Assembly: GCA_031841125.1 (NCBI GenBank)
Contig: CM063109.1
Location: forward strand, 1,526,321-1,590,320
Length of the DNA: 64,000 nucleotides
From: Acanthococcus lagerstroemiae
Taxonomy: Eukaryota > Arthropoda > Insecta > Hemiptera > Eriococcidae
Direction of reading: 5' to 3'
In this document: piece by piece, positions 1 to 11,043 of the stretch
Layout: every line of letters starts with the position of its first letter
Numbering within the stretch: the stretch's first letter is position 1
Notes under the pieces: generated by a model
The model's database searches: none
What the model saw: only the letters and a program-made list of their open reading frames with translations
Told to the model about the DNA's origin: nothing
Program-made: the position numbers and the translations under genes

Positions 1-1500
1 CTTTGTTTGAAAAATTCTTGTCTTTTTAAATACTCTAAAAACGTCTTACTTTTCGAGATATTTCAATTTTAATTTTTTAATGAGTACATTAATGGGGCAA
101 CAGGGAAATGCATAGATTCATGTTTTCGTCCTTATCACTAATGCTTGATTATAGCGCTCTCTGACGGACGGACGGCCCAAATAAAAGCGGATCCAGACTT
201 TTGTATGAATGTTGCATAAGCGTTTGCCAGTCACCAGTATAGTCATTTTTCCCATATTAAAATACAACATGGTAAATTTCGCGTGAACGTGCCGGCGTTC
301 AAATTAAAAAAAAAAAAAATAGAAATTTAATTGTAGCATAGGTATTGTTTTTCTTCATATTTTCCTGCTCCCAAGATATGAATGCATGGGCTGTCAAATT
401 TTCAGATTGTTTGACCCAAACAAAATATAATAAGCGCGATGTAAAAATGACCAATTTCCCATTTAAAATGCATTGGAGCTGATTTTCTATACGGGTGTCC
501 GGTGACGCTAGTAGATGGAATACTAAATCGCGGGGTGGGTGAGAAGGGTTTATACTACTAGCAGGCTGCTGAAGTTAGGTATCTACCTTTTACCGTATCT
601 AGTAGAAGTATAAACGTCTTTGGTATTTCCATCTTCATAAATTATTGCGCTGATTTGAATTTGAGTACAGTAATGTAATGGTGAGCCTGTATCGCGTATT
701 ATTAATCGTGTCTACAGCTATTGCTAATTGGAAATATTGTGCGAGACTGTGAGTATCTACATATATCGTGTTGTTTGTATAATTTGTAAATTTTTGTAAT
801 TTCGTGTTCTAAGAATGTGTTATTTTTTATTAACTGGTGAATGAAGGAGCATACTATGAACAAGTACAGCGCTGTAGATGTGTCTGTGATAATTATCATA
901 GAAAGTACAGAAGTGAAACCTGAATCTTTTATGTTCCAACTTGCTAATGATTTTAAAGTATTGATGAAACGTTTTTTAGTTCAGTGTTTGAAAAAAGAGA
1001 CAATAATAGTGTTCGACAGTAATTTATTTTAAAGAAATCTACGCATTACTGGGTTAGAAAATCAACAGCTACTGGGACAAGAATGGAGCAACAGATGTTG
1101 AAACTAAGGTGAGTTTTAGTTGTTCAGATTTAATAACTATCAGAAGTTCTGTTGTGCAAAGGTGTGTTCGAATGCTGAGTGCAATGCAGTAGTCATGGAA
1201 AGTATTTTTATGAATACCAAGTACATGTGTGCATTTGTATTCCTTAAACACTGAATACATGATTGTGTACTCAGCATAGGATGAATACTGAATAGGATAT
1301 GTATGTAGTTGTACATATATATTCGTCATACAATGAACACTGATTGATATGTATTCAGAAAGTGAAAAAGAAGGGCTGTACTGATTCCATAGTTTTACCA
1401 AAACTTAACGTACTTACAGCAAAACACAACTCTAAGAAACTAAACCTGAAAGAAAGAAGGAGAACCCTAGCCAAAGTGAATGAAGAAACTGTATTTAAGG
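1..1500. other. No gene recognised
   Basis: AT-rich sequence with short chance open frames only. No splice-consistent coding segment or clear transposon ends were seen. Confidence 0.5.
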
Positions 1501-1574
1501 AGGCAAATTAAATACGGATACAACAGAAATGGTGCTGTAGTGGAAAATGCCCCGATTTTGGGAAAGAATAACAC

Positions 1575-2515
1575 ATATACCATCTTCGACCATACAAGTG
1601 CATCTGGACAGCTAGAACTAATGAGAAATACACAGTGCTAAATGGAACCTCCTTGAAGGCGTGTTATCCTTGTGTTTTTTCTTGAAAAACGGCATTTTAT
1701 TAATGATAAGAATAGAAAATCAAATGAGAAAATCTGTGACTTCAGATGATTTCGACGTTTCAAACAACTTAATTTTCATTTTTTTTCTGGTAGTATTAAT
1801 AGCATTGAGAAGGAAAATTCAGTTTTTACTTACGCCATTTCGCCTGTATTTATGAAGACATATTCTCTTTTAAAATACAGTAGTGATGATGGAAATACCT
1901 TCATTTGTGAGTATCCATTACTTGATACTGTATTCTCTCTCATCACCAATAAATTTTGTAATTTAATTATTTAATTTGTTGATTTGGTAACTGGACTGCC
2001 AAATGAATAGTTGGATCACAGATACACACCTGAATAACACACCAATAAATTGCGACCTGTGCTGAAGAAACACAGTTTAGCTTCACAAAATTGATTTTCG
2101 TTTTAATATCGATTTTTGATTCATGTTCTCTTTTCAATGCTCGTTCACGTGGTTAACTCAGAAATCGCCTATGATCAACCATTTCGACGCTAGAATGCTC
2201 AGAAGAAATGTAAGGACATGCTCGAAAATTGAGCCATCATCTTTTAAATTATTGCTCTCCTGAGAAAAAAATAAACTTTCAAAGCTGAGCCTGTTTCTTC
2301 AGCACATGTCACAAAATTAATCTATCCATCGTTTCTGTTACCGTACCTATTAAAAATGACGTGAAAACTAAAGAAAATAGAGTTCTCATGTTTAGGAACA
2401 GAAAGCAGAAACTGGCAAACTGCTGTTTTTTGAGAAGTAACACTAGGATTGTTTACATTCAACTTCTTATCAGTTCTAGCTGTCCAGATACAATTGTATG
2501 GTCGAAGTATACATC
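1575..2515. repeat. Degenerate fold-back (inverted repeat) region
   Basis: The segment at about 1581-1621 (CTTCGACCATACAAGTGCAT and the following bases) reappears in inverse orientation at about 2467-2510. An inner pair (CTGTGCTGAAGAAACA near 2060 and its inverse near 2290) is nested inside. Similarity between the arms decays inward. It fits the remains of a DNA transposon or fold-back element. No transposase was seen. Confidence 0.5.
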
Positions 2516-2819
2516 AAATAGGGTATCTTGAAACAGCCTGGTAACTTAGAACACACCAGCAGACATGCGTAGGAGCCACCTTACTTGCCTGCTTAAGCTA
2601 AGCCGAGAAGTTTTCCAGTCATTTATGAACATGAGCACAGTGAACAGTCGAAATGCATGGATACTATGCAACTATGCAAGCCTGTTTGCGCATCCTAACT
2701 TACTGGGCTGTTCCAAGATATACCCTTGTTGACGGTACGTTTGAAGTCCGGCAGTTTGCATGAACTTGTATAGATGCACTTCACTATATTTTCTTACATC
2801 CGGAATGATCGCTTACTTA

Positions 2820-3650
2820 CTGTGAGTCACAAAAATATTCGGAAATACAGTTTTTTCGCAATATTGAAAGAAGAATGGGCGGAAAAAATCCGAAAAAAAT
2901 GTATGTGGCAGAAGGTAGAGTAGGGAGTCTTGGAGCACCAATTTTTTTTGGAGAAGTACCAAAAATTATGCACAGAAAAAGAAAAACACGAAATATGTAG
3001 CCACATTAATATTCGGACACCGTGTATTTTTTCCATAAGAAATCCGACTTGATCTTACATTTTCCTGAGTAAGATTCTAGAAAATGTTCCTTTGATGATC
3101 AAAAGTTGATACCTGAATAATTGAAGTATTGCAGATTATGAGTTAGGTAATTACGACATCGTAGCATGACTGAATGCGAAGTTAGGTATGGGTTGAAAAA
3201 ATATGCAACAAGAAAACTTCCTGCGTCCGCCCATTATAATAAGCATGCAACCCAAAAGAAACAAAATATAGTTATGACCCGTTTCTAACTCAACCAGTAC
3301 AGGAGCGATGATGATGTGGGTTAAAATTTCGTATTCTGTAAAGCTTCTAGTTTACACAAATCACTTGTGATCATCAAAGGAACATTTTCTAGAATCTTAC
3401 TCAGGAAAATGTAAGATCAAGTCGGATTTCTTATGGAAAAAATACACGGTGTCCGAATATTAATGTGGCTACATATTTCGTGTTTTTCTTTTTCTGTGCA
3501 TAATTTTTGGTACTTCTCCAAAAAAAATTGGTGCTCCAAGACTCCCTACTCTACCTTCTGCCACATACAACTTTTTCGGATTTTTTCCGCCCATTCTTCT
3601 TTCAATATTGCGAAAAAAACTGTATTTCCGAATATTTTTGTGACTCACTG
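2820..3650. mobile_element. Non-autonomous Tc1-like element with about 290-bp inverted arms
   Basis: Flanked by TA on both sides (2818-2819, 3651-3652). Terminal sequence CWGTGAGTCACAAAAATATT is present at both ends in inverse orientation, and the arms match almost base for base over about 290 bp (to about 3108 and from about 3361). Each arm carries AATATTCGGA twice in the same orientation, near the tip and about 185 bp inward. This resembles the IR/DR arrangement of some Tc1/mariner transposons. The 250-bp centre has no transposase, so it would need one in trans. Confidence 0.85.
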
Positions 3651-4560
3651 TATCTATTTTGATGGGACTTTTGGAAAACATAAAATTTATCAATGATTCC
3701 TGTATACGTAATGTGTAGTACGTATGTGTTCGCACAACACAAATACCTGGTCACATTCATATTACATTGAATACAGTATTCACAGGAAAATAAATGTGTA
3801 TTCTGTATTTGTGACATACAGATCTATTGCCTAACTCTTGGCTAAAAATACTACTCAGTTACCTCGGCATATGCTCGAATTCCACAACCGTGTAGATGTA
3901 TTTTGCCTTGTATTCTCGCTGATTTGTGGGGAAAGTATTGCGTTATAATTATGACCGTTGACCTCCGAAGGAGAACTCTTTGAATGATTAAATTTATACT
4001 TTTATTTTATTGTACCATCAGAATTCGTCCAATGGGAAAAGGAATGCATTGAAAACCTAAGATGTCTCTATTTCACCCTGCCAGCACTCATCTACTATGG
4101 GAGGTAGAGGCTTTATTTTGGTTCTTTGAGAACCCATAAAATGAGAGTAGGTAAACCTTATCATAAGTCCCACTTATATTTCTGTGTCCACGCCTTGGAG
4201 TCCAAGATTGTACTTGCAACTCTGAAAAGATTTTTCCAGTTTATCTGATGTAAAAACGCTCGAAAGATTGAAATATTACAATGAACTGATCCTACAGTGC
4301 AGGGTGTCAATATAATTGCAGTTTTTAAAATTAGGTATTTTCAAACAAATTTGATACAAGCAACAAATATGAGCGTATTCTCTAGTACATATATTTCAAT
4401 GCGTCCATTGATAAAGGGCGTAAGTACAAAAATGATATTTTTATAAACAAGCATTTGAAAGTTTGCGCTTATATCTAGTAATCTAATACCTAATGTTAAT
4501 AATTGATATTATATTATGAAATTGGAAGTCTCATTATATGCAATCCTAAAGTATGAAGAG
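3651..4560. other. No gene recognised
   Basis: AT-rich spacer between two transposons. I see no coding segment or clear element ends here. Confidence 0.5.
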
Positions 4561-4572
4561 CTGAGGTCAAAT

Positions 4573-4956
4573 CAGTGGCGGAACCAAGGGCGGGCCTGGG
4601 TGGGCCAGGCCCTTCCAAAAATATTTTTGGCCCGCCCAATTTTTTTTTGAACGATCTGAAATTTTTTTACGAAAAATAACTCACTTACAATAGACGAAAA
4701 GAATTCAAAAATAAAATACTTATAATCGATTTGCCAAAAGTTTAAATTTAGATAATGTTGTAGAGAATTTTATTCTTCATCTTAAAAATAGTCGTATTCT
4801 TTTATATTAATTGTTAATATTATGTAAGTACATACATGTACAAATTTTTATAAGTACATAGTTTCATTCAAGCCGGCGTTTTATTCAAAAAATCTCCGTC
4901 CTTAATAATCTGGCCCTTCCGTGCCCACCCGAAAAAAAATCGTAGTTCCGCCACTG
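4573..4956. mobile_element. hAT-type MITE with perfect 8-bp target duplication
   Basis: Starts CAGTGGCGGAACCA and ends with the inverse of CAGTGGCGGAACTA. Both sides carry the 8-bp duplication GGTCAAAT (4565-4572, 4957-4964). A GC-rich GGGCGGGCCTGGGTGGGCC segment near the left end has partners near the right. 384 bp, no open frame. The terminal motif and 8-bp duplication are those of hAT elements. Confidence 0.9.
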
Positions 4957-5353
4957 GGTCAAATGTAGGCGCTGATATGGATTAATAACATGATAAGTGT
5001 GAGGGAAGTTAGGCCCCTTTTAGAGTTGGCTATTAGTAGCCGAGCCTATTGCAATCGAAATTTCATTTCTTTTCCAGTGGTGAGTTGAGTCCCCAGTTCA
5101 GTAAATATTAGTTCTTTTTTCATTCATATGCAGCGTTGAATTCGAGCTGAGCTGAGAGCGCCGTCACACACGCTGCGGTGTAGCGCGTTGCTCGCTTGCT
5201 TCCTTTGTAATTTGTAAAGGCGGGTATACACGAGCGAGTAAAACGCTGTGTGACTCGCTAGCAATAATTTGTAATTTTGTATCGAATAGTAGAGCGAATT
5301 ACTGTGTAGTGTGTACACATGGGTGCAAATCGCGAGCTAGTAAAATGTAAATA

Positions 5354-5601
5354 TGTGGCCTGGCAGGAAGAAAGGGACCTCAGCGCAAAAATGTAAATTT
5401 TACAGGAGAGCGGATAAACAAAATTGATAACGTTTTCACGTTACAGAGACACTTAACTTTGAAGACTTACAGCCATTTGGGAAAATATAATTTTTTCGAC
5501 AACACCACGCGAAAGAGCGGCCCAAAATTAGTCAAAAACAGCTATTACAAAAATGATTGTTTTTTTTTGCGCTGAGGTCCCTTTCTTCCTGTCAGGCCAC
5601 A
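5354..5601. mobile_element. TA-flanked MITE with about 38-bp terminal inverted repeats
   Basis: Both ends read TGTGGCCTGRCAGGAAGAAA and continue GGGACCTCAGCGCAAAAA in inverse orientation, flanked by TA. 248 bp, non-coding. The surrounding 5.1-5.85 kb is rich in CGAGTA/TACTCG-like words and may be older repeat material. Confidence 0.85.
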
Positions 5602-5744
5602 TATTGTTGTTTTTCTCAAGTGATAAAAGCCAGAATCACAGAAACAATTGTGTACACGGGTAAGTACGAGCAGCACGCTGCGAGTGCATGCGAGTAGTGA
5701 ATTACTTGCAAAAAGTTTAATGTGTTTGCGACCAATTCTCCTAA

Positions 5745-5838
5745 TAGCTTGCTTTACACAATGCTAGTTTACTCGCTACTATCACGCTAATTTACTCGTC
5801 GCTGGTAATTGGTAAATAGCGTCGTGTAAAGCAAGCTA
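5745..5838. repeat. Short inverted repeat, probable small MITE
   Basis: TAGCTTGCTTTACACAATGC at the left is matched in inverse by a right arm containing GTGTAAAGCAAGCTA. About 94 bp, with imperfect arms. Non-coding. Confidence 0.55.
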
Positions 5839-5929
5839 TAATCTCAAAAGTGACGTACTTTAACGCATATCCATATAAAGAAACCTCAAACATGACTGCT
5901 GCTAGGTCCTTTTTTACCTGAACGGATAA

Positions 5930-6583
5930 ACTAGTCTCTAAATATACCTCCAATCCTTGATCCCAGAGGTCGCCCTAACCCATTTATTGATCTGCCTGCC
6001 CTATGCCCTTTCTCTTTACCCCGATCATTACCCTTTCCATGGCTATCTGGGTGCTGGCAAGTTTCATGTTCTACACCTCTGTGATAGCCCAAGTTTGTGA
6101 GCTATATAGCAGTACCGGTAGAGTGCAGGATTCCCTGATCTTTTTCTCTATTTTCATAGGCATTTTACTTTTTTAAATATATTTTTAAGAGACCAAAAGC
6201 TTTTCCAAGCTTGGTTTCTTCTTTTTGCGATTTCTTTGTCCGTGTTGTCCTTAAACGAGACAATTTGACCTAAATACGTGGTATTGTCTATTGCTGTTAT
6301 TTTGCTTCCGTCTAGGTATTTTGATTTCCTGAATGTTTTTCATATTAGAAAGTAATACTGTTTTGCTTATGTTTATTGTTAGCACTACTTTTTTGCCTTC
6401 CTGTGCTATTTCCTTTGCCATCTCCGCCTGTAATTCTCCGCCGTCCTGGGACACCAAAACCACGTCATCTGCAAATCTAAAATTGTTTAGCCATTTCCCG
6501 TTAATTTTCATCCCCTTTCTTAACCAGTCCATTTTCTGGAACACGTCTTCTAGAAATGTGAAATTTTTTCTACATGTCATCAT
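5930..6583 (-). mobile_element. RTE-type retrotransposon fragment (reverse transcriptase, broken)
   Basis: The minus strand encodes NNFRFADDVVLVSQDG, with FADD being the reverse-transcriptase catalytic motif, then NISKTVLLSN. After a frame change follow TTYLGQIVSFKDNTDKEI and AWKSFWSLKNIFK, hallmarks of the RTE C-terminal region. Frame breaks and stops show it is dead. The endonuclease and most of the polymerase are absent. Confidence 0.85.
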
Positions 6584-6904
6584 GCACTGCAGTCTGCAGG
6601 GCGTGATATGATTCTTCGAGTGTTCTGTTTGCGGTTCAGTTTTGTATCAGTGTTATCATTTTGTTCGCTGTTTTCACTGTTTTATTTTGTTCACTGTTAC
6701 ATGAAGTCAGAGTTATGATATTTGAACATGACTCCTAAGAGAGTAGATATTGGCAGAAAACAAATTTTACTGCCTAATTTCATTAATTCTGTAGGATGCG
6801 ATAATAAGTTGAAACGAATCACTGAAACTCTTGCAGCCTATATGATCCATTGGAGTAACCACAGTTATTTCCCTTCGGTTGTTCTGGGTGTAAAATAAAT
6901 TTAG

Positions 6905-7845
6905 TTCAAAAGAATAAGAAAACCAATTTATCAGCAATGCAGTTCCAGAACTACACACTGATGATAAGAAATGGAAATTACTTACAGTTTGCCGTTTATT
7001 AGATCAATGTATTTGTTGATATGTATGCAAAAATTGAAGGAGAATATTTACTTTATTACCGATTAAATCAGAAAAAATTGTGTTGCGAACAATATTATAA
7101 CTTGAGAGATTCTATAAGTAATAATCATGCCGAGAATATTGGAAATTTGACTATTCTTCCATCAACTCGTACTGGAAGTCCCCGTTATATGTATGTGTGA
7201 AAAAATGCGAGATGGTTTGTGTTCTGCAAGAAAATTTGACCTAGCTGATTTATTTTCATCACATTTTACTGCAATGGGAAATGGATGGAGATTAGGGAGG
7301 CACTTCTGTCTGGACAACGTCCTCAATATCGCTATGATGTTGTAGCCCGAGTTTTCAAATTGAAAATGAAGCGATTGATAAAAGTGATAAAAAAGGATGC
7401 TATATTTGGACAGTACTATGTTATACATACATTTGTATTTTCAATTGGATGGCAAAGAAAGTGGTATATTGCATGTTTTGCATTATGAATGATTATTAGA
7501 TGTGTTTAATAGAAGGGAGTCTTGTTTTTGCTCCCCGGTCTTCCACTTGCTCATATTTTGCTATTGTTAAAGAAGAAATTGCGAAGTGAGAACACTGATT
7601 CCCTTATTTCAGCAGAAATAACCTAAACTGTTTAAAATTGTGACCACTCACATTATACATTTGGTCTCTGTGGATCTTACAATTTCTTCTCACGTAGAAT
7701 ATACGTTCTTGGTTCATCAAGCATATAAGTTATGGAAAAATTGAGTTTTCCAAAAGTATTTTCCATATGGTATTTACGGCCATTCCTGAATGGAACGCTA
7801 ATGATGATGGTTACCCACTTTATCAGAGACGTTTTCCAGAAAAAG
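6905..7845 (+). pseudogene. Helitron Rep (helitron-like N-terminal domain) relic
   Basis: Reading across frames gives FQNYTLMIRNGNYLQ, VDMYAKIEGEYLLYYRLNQK, IGNLTILPSTRTGSPRYM, FIFITFYCNGKWMEIREAL, LSGQRPQYRYDVVARVFK and finally NDDGYPLYQRRFP. This is the order of conserved blocks in the Helitron Rep protein (MYAKIE, ILPSS.TGSPR, LFITFTCNP.W, DR.DIV.RVFK, DGYP.Y.RR). Several frameshifts and stops interrupt it, and the helicase part is missing. It stops where the Jockey fragment begins. Confidence 0.85.
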
Positions 7846-9050
7846 GTGGCCTATCCGTCGGGTCTCTTGTCTGTTGCCACTTATGCCGGGCAGCTCGCCC
7901 GTCCTGGACTGCCTGTCTGATTACGCGGGGAAAGTGAATAGTGCCTAGTAGGTTGCAATATCTCTGGTAGAGTTGATTCGCGAGCGGCATTAATTAGTAT
8001 TTTCTGGAATGTTGATACTGCAGTGTCGATTTCAGCCGTAGTCTTGAGTCGAGTGCGTAAGTTTATTTTGTCGTGAACAGTTTCACAGAATTGTTTCCAG
8101 TTGGTGTGCTTGTTGGTAATGACCGGAGTTTCGACTGTTTTAATTTACTTTGCTGCTGAGTGTTAAAAGGACGGGACAGTGGTCAGATGAAAGGTCGTTA
8201 AGATTCTCAATATCTGTATACGCCGTCGAGATTCCACGTGTAATAAAGAAATCGATGCAGTCAGGCTGTTTACTAGGTGCCGTTGGCCAGTGGGTTGGAT
8301 TGCCACTAGATATGACTGACAAGTTGGTCGTAGCGAGTGCTTTGAATAGCTGCTTGCCTTCAGCACGAGTGTATCTAGAGCCCCAGTATGTGTTTTTAGC
8401 GTTGAAATCTCCGCCGGCTATCCATCTGGTTCCTCGTGCGTTGAAGAAGTGGATATAGTCCGGTGTCTTGACGCGGTTTCTGTGCTTAGGTGGTGGGCAG
8501 TATACTGCTGCTACCTTCACTGTGGTTCCGCAAAACAGATTAGCTTGTACGCAAGCTGCTCGGATGTGATCAGTGCAATACTTAGCTTCCCCATTGTGCT
8601 GTAGTTGACTTTATGTAAATAGCGGAGTCCCGTGTGCCACCCCGCCCCCACCAGAGTGATTACACACGTAGAGCTTATATTTCGGCGCGCAACCGAGCGG
8701 TTAGGGGGGTTTCTGATATTAGTGCGTTATCAATGTCTTCGTTTGCCAGTAGCTGCCAGCTCGATTTTTCTGCGTACCTAGCAACCCGTTGGCATTCCGT
8801 GTTCGAATTTTTGTAGTTCCACGGTTGGTGAATTTCTATCGGCGTTAGCACTCATTTTACTAGCTTGGTAACTAATAACGTGAGGAGTTGCATAATCTGC
8901 TCATTGACTCTCTTCATTTCCTGGAAGAGTTGAGGAAGCACGTCGAATTGATTGTTGCTGAGTTGTGTGGGCTGGGGAATCTTGTTCTGGTTTGACGTTG
9001 AATTGTTAGTACTGGCCACTGCTGCATAGGGCTTGGAGAAAATAATAATG
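7846..9050 (-). mobile_element. Jockey-clade retrotransposon fragment (ORF1 end plus endonuclease)
   Basis: The minus strand first shows the end of an ORF1-like frame (QFDVLPQLFQEMKRVNEQIM to a stop). After it come a degenerate ORF2 start (NEDIDNALISETPLTARL) and an apurinic-like endonuclease domain: VKVAAVYCPPPKHR, RWIAGGDFNAKNTYWGSRYT, SSDHCPVLLTL. GGDFNAKNT.WGS and SSDH are the catalytic signature blocks. The best frame is 8140-8520. It continues FCETVHDKINLRTRLKTTAE and ends in sequence resembling the WQQTRDPTD motif of Jockey elements. There is no reverse transcriptase; it is truncated at the junction with the Helitron relic. Confidence 0.85.
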
Positions 9051-9099
9051 CGTGTATCTCGATGATAACGGTATTATTGTGGGTGGTTGCTTATTGAAC

Positions 9100-9700
9100 T
9101 TGTTTTAGAGAATTTAATTTATTCACCAAGTCAGATTCTGAACCATGTAAAGTGGGAAACATCGAATTTAAAGCACTAATCCGAGTAGAATCGAAAATCT
9201 GATGAAATTTTCGAACTGAGCGACGGAGAAGTCCTTATTCCGGTGCTCACTTCGCCCAGTTTCCCAAGTCAAGTCAAAAGAACGATTCATTTGTATTTCC
9301 TTAGAGAAAGGATCCAAAATTTCATTTTAGGGACGGAAAGGTCTTAATTTTTCTCATTTTCATGGAACACCTGACAAATTGGCCTTTTGGGTGACGACTA
9401 AAGTCGTATTTAGGGCCCAAAATGGTTGGATTTTTGAAATCAGCGACCCCAATAATTTCTAATTCCGATACGTTGTTAAATTTTCTTGATGCAGTCAACT
9501 GGGCCCTTCCAGAAGGGTGAAGTAGAATTCGGTATTTTCGAAATTAGTGACTGAACGTACACCATTTTCGGTCCATTGTTTAATAAATTTGGATTTTAGG
9601 ACCTAAATTGGGGTTGGATCAGAAATCTAATATTAATAATTCATACTCGATGATCCAAATAATCCCTGTTTGGATTTCAGTTTTTTAGCACATTTCCAAA
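9100..9700. repeat. Low-similarity repeated segments
   Basis: Phrases such as TTTTTGAAATCAGCGACC and TTTTCGAAATTAGTGACT recur about every 105-230 bp. The spacing is irregular and similarity low, consistent with a decayed satellite or repeated intergenic DNA. No gene is seen here. Confidence 0.3.
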
Positions 9701-10515
9701 AGTAAAAGAAATTCTTAGAATTTACCTTCAAGATTTTCCATTCTCAAAACGTAAAGAAAAAATTTCGTAATTTTATGTGGATTCCGCGACGTGATGGAAA
9801 ACATTCGTGATTTCACCATCATTTGCATGCGCGTGAATAGCCGACCTGCTGTGCGGGAGAGAAGGCTGATAAGTATTGAAATAATACTGAAAGTTCTTCT
9901 GCTCGTATAATATCGTATGTAGTTTATTGGAGGAGAGTGCTTTCATAAGATTTTTTAAGGCAAGCCCCATATGCGTCTATAATCACTGGAATTCCACCAG
10001 CCGTAGGTATTCAGTGTTCTATCGTCTTCCCAGATGAATGCATTATTTTGTATGAAAATCCCGAAAACTTACACTCATCTTCTTGGATCGCATTGCTCAA
10101 GTGTGAAGGATGAAGCCAGTGTTGTGAAAAAAAAGAACGAATAAAACTTTTGGTTTTGATCTTTGCTTTCGAAGCATCCGAATGCTTGAAAAATTGAATC
10201 CGTTATGGAGCAGACCTCGGTGTCAGGAGAGAGATGTATGCCTCAATTAATAATTCTTCTCTCCGCCTCCTCACGACATTTCGGACCTGTGACGAAAGAG
10301 GAAACTATCTACTTGTGATATTGCGATACATATTTTGAAGTAAGGTTATCAACATTACATATTTGTACATTTTTAATACAATAACACTGGAGATATAAGA
10401 TGCTCTCTTTTGTTGGGAGGTTTTTCTTAGAATAATGTCGGATTCGTATCGAGAGTCCGTTTGATCTACCTAACTATACATAATAGAAATAGAATGAAAT
10501 TGTAAGTTTCCAAGA
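9700..10515. other. No gene recognised
   Basis: Sequence downstream of the M13 gene. It may hold the end of its transcript, but no clear AATAAA/cleavage arrangement could be fixed. Confidence 0.4.
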
Positions 10516-10791
10516 TCAATAAAAATGACGACCCGAATTATTATTATTATTATTATTTAATCGACGATGTAACAGTACAATTATGTTCTCACTATTATTT
10601 GTACTTTTTCCTGGGTATTTCAACGAATACACGCTGCGTGAAATTATTTGGGTAAGAACATCAACATCACTTGGGCCATTGAAAAAGGTCCCGAGTTGAC
10701 GCGTAATGGTCGTGGTCGTTGCTGGAGTTTCTTCCGTCGACCTCGTCGTGGAAATGGGAAAACTCTTAATGTATAATGGTAACTCGATCAT
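10516..10791 (-). other. Open frame downstream of the M13 stop, probably 3' UTR
   Basis: A 91-codon frame begins 76 bp after the M13 stop on the same strand and ends in an Asn run encoded by an (ATT)n microsatellite. It is Thr/Ser-rich and unlike any family I know. It most likely lies in the 3' untranslated region; a separate short gene cannot be excluded. Confidence 0.2.
10538..10557. repeat. (ATT)n microsatellite
   Basis: A short run of ATT units just downstream of the M13 stop. Confidence 0.9.
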
Positions 10792-10866
10792 TGTTTCATT
10801 GGTAACATCGAAAGATAGGTAGATGAAGGATAGATGGATAGGTGGATAGGTACGAGCGGTCTAGAA

Positions 10867-11043
10867 TTACCACATTTCACACTTTTCCTTTTTTGGATTC
10901 ATTGGCGTTCCTTGTTTGCATTTCCATGTACTTGCGAATTCTTTAGAATTTGTTAATGTTCCCCATACACGTACACGATTTGGACTGTGCTCATCTGTTT
11001 CTCGCGAATAATCACCGTCTTCGTTTTTATTCTCGCACCATGT
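10867..11043 (-). CDS. M13 gene last exon and stop
   Basis: Acceptor GTTTACACAG. Encodes [20 protein letters not shown], then [16 protein letters not shown] and ends KCEMW before TAA. The conserved H and R of HSP...RV and the terminal CxxW are those of M13 enzymes, so the C-terminus is complete. Confidence 0.97.
   Translation of the reverse strand, partial: TWCENKNEDGDYSRETDEHSPNRVRVWGTLTNSKEFASTWKCKQGTPMNPKKEKCEMW

Noticed and set aside
2827..3735. Open frames with the same protein on opposite strands (2827-3036 and 3433-3696)
   Set aside because: They are translations of the two inverted arms of the Tc1-like element, not genes.
8150..8458. 102-codon plus-strand frame
   Set aside because: It is the shadow of the minus-strand Jockey endonuclease frame.
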